Origin: an uncultured Acidobacteriota bacterium
Lineage (GTDB): Bacteria > Acidobacteriota > Blastocatellia > Pyrinomonadales > Pyrinomonadaceae
DNA: 42,592 nt
Direction: 5' to 3'
Assembly: GCA_937859595.1 (NCBI GenBank)
Contig: CALMAH010000010.1
Location: 1-42,592, forward strand
How positions within the stretch are numbered: the stretch's first letter is position 1; each line of letters starts with the position of its first letter. The translations under genes were made by a program, and so were the position numbers. The notes beneath the pieces were generated by a model. It was not told the origin of the DNA. It did no database searches and saw only the letters and a list, made by a program, of their open reading frames with translations. Positions 37,635 through 42,592 of the stretch are shown in pieces.

Positions 37635-40442
37635 ATGACAAAAAGGATAATAACCGCTGCGCTAGCCACAATGCTCTTGTTTTCGCTGAACTTCGGACAG
37701 CGTACACCGACATTTTCAATTCAATACGAGAAATTCACATTGGACAACGGACTTGATGTGGTCTTTCACATCGATAGGTCTGATCCGGTGGTTGCGGTAT
37801 CGCTGACGGCCCACGTTGGCTCCGCGAGGGAAAAGCCGGGGCGAACTGGGTTTGCACATATGTTTGAGCATTTGCTCTTCCTTGAATCCGAAAATCTCGG
37901 CAAGGGCGGGCTCGATAGGCTTAGCGCCCGGATCGGCGGATCCGGTGCGAATGGTTCGACCAGCCGCGACCGGACAAATTATCTCCAGACGGTTCCGAAC
38001 GACGCTCTCGAAAAAATGCTTTGGGCCGAGGCCGACAAGCTGGGCTGGTTCATAAATACCGTTACAGAGCCGGTGCTTGAGAAAGAGAAGCAGGTCGTTA
38101 AGAACGAAAAGCGCCAAGGCGTAGACAACGTTCCCTATGGGCATACTTCATACGTTATAGATAAGGCGCTCTATCCCGAGGATCATCCGTACAATTGGCA
38201 GGTGATCGGATCTCTGGAAGATCTTCAGGCCGCGACCCTGGACGACGTGAAGGAGTTCTTTAGACGCTGGTATGTGCCCAATAACGTAACGCTGGTCGTC
38301 GCCGGAGACTTTGATCCAGTCCAGGCGAAGAAGTGGGTCGAGAAATATTTTGGCGAGATCAAGCGGGGCGAGGATATAGAACCGCTGGAAAAGCGGGCCG
38401 GCGTCGTAAAGGAAACAGTAAAGCTTTTTCACGAAGACAATTTTGCCCGCTTGCCTGAGCTGACCATGGCCTGGCCGACCGTCGAACAGTATCATCCTGA
38501 TTCATATGCGTTGAATGTTCTTGCACAATATCTGACGCAGGGTAAAAGAGCTCCCTTCTATCAGGTGATCGTCGAGGATAAAAAGCTCGCGCCCAATGTA
38601 AGAATGTTCAATCGTGAATCCGAGCTTGCCGGGCAGGCTCATCTCGTCATTCGGGCGTTTGCCGACGCAAAGCTTGATGATGTAGCAAAGGCCGTGAACG
38701 AGGCCTTTGCAAAGTTTGAAAAAGAGGGGATCCCCGAACGCGATCTTAACCGCATAAAGGCCGGACAGGAAACGCAATTTTACAACGCGCTTTCGAGCGT
38801 CCTTGGCAAGGGAGTGGTTCTGGCCCAGGGAAACATCTTCGCCAACGACCCGGGTTATCTGGCGAAGGACATTCAGAACATACTCGCCGTAACCCCGGCC
38901 GATGTGATGCGCGTTTACGAGCGCTACATCAAGGGCAAGAACTATGTAGCGACGTCGTTCGTACCTCGTGGAAAGGCGGAGCTTGCATTGACCGGTTCAA
39001 AACGTGCGGAGGTCGTCGAAGAGCCGATCGTACAAGGCGCGGAAGATGCGGTCGATCCGAACGTTGAGGCCGAATATGAACGCACGCCTTCATCATTTGA
39101 CAGATCGGTCGAGCCGCCCTACGGCCCTGAACCGCAGGTGAAGATCCCCTCAATTTGGGAGCATAGGCTTTCGAACGGAATGAAGGTCTGGGGGATCCAG
39201 AACTCTGAGGTTCCTTTGGTTCAGTTCGAAATTGTCATTGATGGCGGCCAGCTTCTCGAAGACATTAACAAAGTTGGTGTTGCGAACCTGATGGCGCGGA
39301 TGATGACGCAGGGGACGAAGAACAAGACCCCAGAGGAACTTGAGGACGCCATACAACAACTCGGTGCGACCATAAATGTTAATGCAGACACCGAGGATAT
39401 CCGGGTCCGTGTAAATACGCTTGCGCGCAACTATAACGCGACCCTCGCTTTGGTTGAGGAGATATTGCTGGAGCCGCGTTGGGATGCGAAAGAGTTCGAC
39501 CTGGTAAAGCAAAGCACTATCGCCCAGATACGCCAGCTTGACGCGAACCCGAACGCGATCGCCCAAAATAGATTCAACGAACTGATATTTGGAAAGGACA
39601 ACATCAGGTCGAGGAATATCCTTGGATCGATCGAGGCGGTTAATTCGATAACGCTTGACGATCTTCGTGCGTTCTACGCAAAAAGCATTTCGCCTTCGGT
39701 CGCCCGAATGCATATCGTCGGGGACATCGATCGCGCAAACGCGACCCGTCCGCTGAACAGCCTGAATGGCAAATGGAAGGCGAAGCGGGTCGTGATACCC
39801 GAATACAAGACCCCGGCGGCCCCTGCTGAATCCAAGGTCTATTTCTACGATCTTCCGGGCGCGGTACAGTCGGTCATAAGGTTCGGCTATCCGGCGCTGG
39901 CACAAACAGACAAGGACTATTACCCGGCTGTTGTTATGAACTACATCCTCGGCGGAGGCGGCTTTGCTTCGATCTTGACACAGGAATTGAGGGAAGGAAA
40001 GGGATATACGTACGGAATAAACTCAAACTTCTCCGGCACGAAAACCCCAGGGCCTTTCACTATTCAAAGCGGTGTCCGGGCAAACGTCACTCTCGAGTCG
40101 GCGCAGCTTGTGAAGGAGATAGTGGAGAACTTTGGCAAGAACTACACGGAAGAAAACCTCGCAACGACAAAGAGCTTTCTGATCAAGAGTAACGCACGGG
40201 CGTTCGAGACCTCGCAGGCAAAGCTGAATATGCTCGAGAACATAAGCAAATATGGATTGCCGCATGACTATGTAAAGCAGCGCGAAGACATAGTCCGAGC
40301 GATGACCGTAGCGAGGATAAGGGAGCTTGCGGGCAAGTATCTCAACGCTAATCGTATGTATTGGGTCGTCGTTGGCGACGCCAAAACGCAGATGCCCAGA
40401 ATGAAGGATCTCGGCTTTGGCGAACCGATAAAGGTTAATTGA
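37635..40442 (+). CDS. Secreted M16-family zinc peptidase (two-domain)
   Basis: A 935-residue protein with an N-terminal signal (residues 1-21, ending LNFGQ). The first half has the inverted zinc motif HxxEH in AHMFEHLLF (His75, Glu78, His79) and the downstream acidic ligand region near EKEKQVVKNEKRQG, so it is catalytic. The second half repeats the fold (LSNGMKVWGIQNSEVPLVQFEIVIDGGQ) without HxxEH, as in many pitrilysin-like pairs fused in one chain. It likely degrades peptides in the periplasm. Frames upstream to 37458 lack a signal peptide. Divergent from the prepilin-like gene. Confidence 0.93.
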   Translation: MTKRIITAALATMLLFSLNFGQRTPTFSIQYEKFTLDNGLDVVFHIDRSDPVVAVSLTAHVGSAREKPGRTGFAHMFEHLLFLESENLGKGGLDRLSARIGGSGANGSTSRDRTNYLQTVPNDALEKMLWAEADKLGWFINTVTEPVLEKEKQVVKNEKRQGVDNVPYGHTSYVIDKALYPEDHPYNWQVIGSLEDLQAATLDDVKEFFRRWYVPNNVTLVVAGDFDPVQAKKWVEKYFGEIKRGEDIEPLEKRAGVVKETVKLFHEDNFARLPELTMAWPTVEQYHPDSYALNVLAQYLTQGKRAPFYQVIVEDKKLAPNVRMFNRESELAGQAHLVIRAFADAKLDDVAKAVNEAFAKFEKEGIPERDLNRIKAGQETQFYNALSSVLGKGVVLAQGNIFANDPGYLAKDIQNILAVTPADVMRVYERYIKGKNYVATSFVPRGKAELALTGSKRAEVVEEPIVQGAEDAVDPNVEAEYERTPSSFDRSVEPPYGPEPQVKIPSIWEHRLSNGMKVWGIQNSEVPLVQFEIVIDGGQLLEDINKVGVANLMARMMTQGTKNKTPEELEDAIQQLGATINVNADTEDIRVRVNTLARNYNATLALVEEILLEPRWDAKEFDLVKQSTIAQIRQLDANPNAIAQNRFNELIFGKDNIRSRNILGSIEAVNSITLDDLRAFYAKSISPSVARMHIVGDIDRANATRPLNSLNGKWKAKRVVIPEYKTPAAPAESKVYFYDLPGAVQSVIRFGYPALAQTDKDYYPAVVMNYILGGGGFASILTQELREGKGYTYGINSNFSGTKTPGPFTIQSGVRANVTLESAQLVKEIVENFGKNYTEENLATTKSFLIKSNARAFETSQAKLNMLENISKYGLPHDYVKQREDIVRAMTVARIRELAGKYLNANRMYWVVVGDAKTQMPRMKDLGFGEPIKVN

Positions 40443-40501
40443 CCTACCAGCGGCAGATGAACTTGGGGCCGCTGCGCCCAACGGGCTGGAGCAAATAGCG
40501 A

Positions 40502-41533
40502 ATGGGAAGAAAGAAAGCGCTGGCAAAGGCAGAAAAAAAGATCCTTATCACCGGCGGGACGGGTTTTCTTGGTGCAGAGATCGTCAGGCAGATGCTGGGC
40601 GCCGGGCAAAAGAACCTGCGGGTGATGGCTTCGAGCGTTCCGGCGTGGATGACGGATGACGGCGTTGAACCGCTGACAGGCTCTATCACGGATCGAGAGG
40701 TGGTGGCCGATGCCGTCCGGAATGTGTCTGTTGTCTTTCATCTTGCTGGCAAAGTTTCGCGGGACAACGACGACGCTGCCGCAATGAACCGCGTTCACGT
40801 TGAGGGAACTCGGATCCTGTGCGAAGCGGCGAATGAGGCTGGCGTTCAAACGATGATCCTGGCTTCGTCGAGCGGTACGATCGCTGTAAGCGAGGATGAG
40901 CAAATGATCGACGAATCGTTCCCGCCGCCGGTCGATATCATTTCGCGATGGGCGTATTATGCGTCGAAATATTATCAGGAGCGTACGGCCCTGGAAAATT
41001 TTGACGGCAAAGGCCAAAAGCTCGTGATAATGAATCCGACGCTACTGCTCGGCCCGGGTGACGAGCGACTGAGCTCGACAAAGATCGTGCTCGATTTCCT
41101 TGGCCGCAAGATACCATATTGCCCATCGGGCGGGCTCAGCATCGTTGACACGCGGGATGTTGCTGCGGCTTTCATGAATGCACCGGAAAAAGGCCGGCAT
41201 CGTGAAAAATATCTGATGGGTTCGCTGAACCTGTCTTTCAAAGATCTTTTCGGGAGACTGGAGCGTCTGACGGGTGTTTCTGCTCCGAGGATGCAGGTGC
41301 CGAAGAAAATTGCTATCGCGGGTGCGGGTATCATCGATTCGGTCTTTCGCAATTGGAACAGGGCGTCTCCGGTCGAAACCGGAGAGGTCGAACAAGCCGA
41401 GCATTTCTGGTATCTGAACTCATCAAAAGCAACAGAAGAACTGGGTTTTTCGCCACGCGACCCACAAGAAACGCTAAACGACACCATCAACTATCTACGC
41501 GAGAATTTTCTCGGTGAAGCCGTATTTCGTTAA
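40502..41533 (+). CDS. Extended SDR, NAD-dependent epimerase/dehydratase
   Basis: A 343-residue Rossmann protein with GGTGFLG at 18-24 (NAD(P) binding) and catalytic YYASK in ISRWAYYASKYYQE, plus SSSGT and NPTLLLGPGDE. This is the extended SDR architecture of dihydroflavonol reductase or HpnA-type proteins, acting on a sugar nucleotide, sterol or terpenoid substrate that cannot be read. About 60 bases after the M16 gene; joint transcription is possible. The tandem repeat array starts right after its stop. Confidence 0.85.
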   Translation: MGRKKALAKAEKKILITGGTGFLGAEIVRQMLGAGQKNLRVMASSVPAWMTDDGVEPLTGSITDREVVADAVRNVSVVFHLAGKVSRDNDDAAAMNRVHVEGTRILCEAANEAGVQTMILASSSGTIAVSEDEQMIDESFPPPVDIISRWAYYASKYYQERTALENFDGKGQKLVIMNPTLLLGPGDERLSSTKIVLDFLGRKIPYCPSGGLSIVDTRDVAAAFMNAPEKGRHREKYLMGSLNLSFKDLFGRLERLTGVSAPRMQVPKKIAIAGAGIIDSVFRNWNRASPVETGEVEQAEHFWYLNSSKATEELGFSPRDPQETLNDTINYLRENFLGEAVFR

Positions 41534-41576
41534 CCTGATCATCACGGTCTCGGCTATCCGCGATATTTTGTCCCGC

Positions 41577-41620
41577 GTCTCAGAAATTGAGACGTCGTGA
41601 GACGTCGGGTTGGGACGGAT
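41577..41620. repeat. Degenerate first element of the tandem array
   Basis: GTCTCA (41577-41582), a 5-base loop, TGAGAC (41588-41593) and another TGAGAC (41598-41603) use the same six-base word as unit 1. It falls near where a preceding unit's second hairpin would lie (147 bases before 41741) and so looks like a truncated unit. Confidence 0.5.
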
Positions 41621-41661
41621 GTACCAAATTTCCCCAACTTTTTGTATCCCTTTACCGATAT

Positions 41662-41780
41662 TTGTCTCAGTTTATGCATTAAAATGTCCAAAGTGAGACA
41701 GGTTAAGTGCCTATGCTGCTTAAGTTTACGGCGGAAAACTGTCTCACTAAAGAAAAACGACTGTCTCTTAACTGAGACAA
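41662..41780. repeat. Covarying tandem unit 1 (word GTCTCA)
   Basis: Four copies of the six-base word or its complement: GTCTCA 41664-41669, TGAGAC 41694-41699, GTCTCA 41741-41746, TGAGAC 41773-41778. Between them GGTTAAGTG (41701-41709) and the core TACGGCGGAAAAC (41727-41739). Start-to-start spacings are 30, 47 and 32. Confidence 0.85.
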
Positions 41781-41809
41781 AGGGGCAAGCGGCGTGGTTT
41801 TTGGCAAGA

Positions 41810-42212
41810 TCGTTCCACTTTTTGCAGAAAAATGTACAAAGTGGAACGGGTTAAATGGTGACCTGATTCGACTTGCGGCGAAAAATCGTTCCATTTAACA
41901 AAATAAGGAACACTTTAAGGGGGCTTTGAAAAACACAAATGTACGGTGAGTCGTTTTTCAGTCTGCGGAGCAGACGAAATATCGTTAGCTACAGGTGGAG
42001 CGGAGCGGAACCTGTAGTCATCAGGCAGTCACCGGAAAAAGCCTGTGAAACAGGCGACACCGCGTTACATTTCGCGTGTTTCACACGCTTGGGATTTGGG
42101 AGGGGGCACTTGCCTACACATTCCGCTTCGCTTCATGTGTAGCTAAAGTTATGGCGTGTGCTACGCACACTTAAACGACCAAGTTTTTCAAAGAACACTT
42201 TAAGTGGAACGG
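41810..42212. repeat. Covarying tandem unit 2 (word GTTCCA), interrupted
   Basis: Copies are GTTCCA 41812-41817, TGGAAC 41842-41847, GTTCCA 41888-41893 and TGGAAC 42205-42210, with GGTTAAATG (41849-41857) and TGCGGCGAAAAAT (41874-41886). The last interval contains the insertion at 41920-42193. Removing it with one target copy leaves spacings 30, 46 and 32, the same as in units 1 and 3. Confidence 0.85.
41920..42193. mobile_element. MITE-like hairpin-rich insertion
   Basis: A 274-base element inside unit 2. Terminal inverted repeats: CTTTGAAAAAC (41924-41934) and GTTTTTCAAAG (42183-42193), exact. Target duplication: AACACTTTAAG at 41909-41919 and 42194-42204. Subterminal TCGTTT (41951-41956) pairs with AAACGA (42173-42178). 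The interior has six perfect hairpins: 41961-41975, 41989-42017, 42041-42055, 42074-42088, 42114-42142 and 42156-42170, four with three-base loops. It encodes no protein I can recognise, so it needs a transposase from elsewhere. Confidence 0.75.
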
Positions 42213-42240
42213 CCATCATTTTTGCCTTTGATCCTCAAGA

Positions 42241-42357
42241 TCGTCCCATTTTCGTCCCATTTATGCTCAAACTGGGACGGGTTAAGTGTTGATCCCATTC
42301 GGCTTGCGGCGAAAAATTGTCCCATTTTGCAAAATGGGTGTCTGTTAAGTGGGACGA
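42241..42357. repeat. Covarying tandem unit 3 (word GTCCCA)
   Basis: GTCCCA 42243-42248, TGGGAC 42273-42278, GTCCCA 42319-42324, TGGGAC 42350-42355, with an extra GTCCCA at 42254-42259. GGTTAAGTG is at 42280-42288 and TGCGGCGAAAAAT at 42305-42317. Spacings 30, 46 and 31. Confidence 0.85.
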
Positions 42358-42469
42358 TGATGTGTTTCATTGTGACACACTCTTCGGTTTTCAAACATCA
42401 AATATCGAACTGAGCCTCACGCGGGCTATTTTCCAATATCCGGGAAGACTGGCCAAGGGCAATTTGCGC

Positions 42470-42582
42470 GATATGCACGATTTGCACGATTTGCACGAAA
42501 TGCATGAAATGATAAGTGAGAAATGAGAAGTGAGAAGTGAGAAAGCAGAGTGCGGAATGCGGAATGCCGAATGCGGAATTGA
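42470..42582. repeat. Terminal short tandem repeats
   Basis: Nine-base repeats GCACGATTT (two exact and two variant copies, about 42477-42512) are followed by heptads GTGAGAA/ATGAGAA (about 42513-42542) and GCGGAAT/GCCGAAT (about 42551-42578). No gene overlaps them. Confidence 0.7.
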
Positions 42583-42592
42583 GGGTTAGATG

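Noticed and set aside
41597..41854. 85-residue frame in the tandem units
   Set aside because: It runs through the repeat units; the copies are not conserved as protein and differ by compensatory base changes rather than codon changes.

Overview
The window looks like a chromosomal segment of a Gram-negative-type, GC-moderate bacterium, most likely an acidobacterium of the Blastocatellia/Pyrinomonadales kind. This is inference: there is no rRNA gene to prove it. It rests on the ElbD-like ether-lipid enzyme, a UvrA of the type with a degenerate first zinc finger, many secreted proteins, good Shine-Dalgarno sites, and intergenic spaces filled with 7-bp microsatellites.

Layout. 1-650: repeat-rich spacer (7-bp tandem repeats plus a small palindromic element), then moaC. 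1205-3007: M50-like membrane protease, L,D-transpeptidase and a small protein, followed by uvrA (3080-5929). 5914-8110 (minus): three secreted or small proteins (DUF1036-like, GerMN-like, DUF2695-like). 8132-10486: AlbA_2 regulator, a mini-thioredoxin and a divergent HxlR regulator. 10479-12791: vitamin block folK-panB-panC, with coaD further on at 25397. 12847-17672: a thioredoxin-fold protein without its cysteines, a PilZ protein, an HpcH/HpaI-type aldolase, a RadA with an altered ATPase site, and a degenerate SDR. 17745-23996: PIN/TRAM protein, ispD, ispF, then nucleoside salvage (pyrimidine-nucleoside phosphorylase, BMP lipoprotein, double ABC ATPase) with no permease genes. 24139-29547: aminotransferase, coaD, hydrolase, TPR lipoprotein, HAD phosphatase, M28 peptidase. 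29530-29970: a four-helix-bundle gene bracketed by inverted 7-bp repeats. 30000-32845: LarA-like protein and an apparently foreign patch. 32853-37322: a 1489-residue reductase/AMP-ligase/ACP/acyltransferase fusion, the domain set of ElbD. 37358-41533: a 38-residue prepilin-like microgene, an M16 peptidase and an extended SDR.

41577-42592 is the most unusual stretch. Three diverged ~115-bp units recur with a ~147-bp period. Each carries four copies of a six-base word (GTCTCA, GTTCCA or GTCCCA, alternating with its complement) that change together from unit to unit, while all spacings stay fixed. The middle unit is interrupted by a ~274-bp hairpin-rich insertion with 11-bp terminal inverted repeats and an 11-bp target duplication; removing it restores the unit's spacing. 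I do not recognise either element.

Many genes here carry substitutions at catalytic positions (RadA, the TlpA-like protein, one SDR, the HAD phosphatase). These were read from the DNA and are listed separately as findings.
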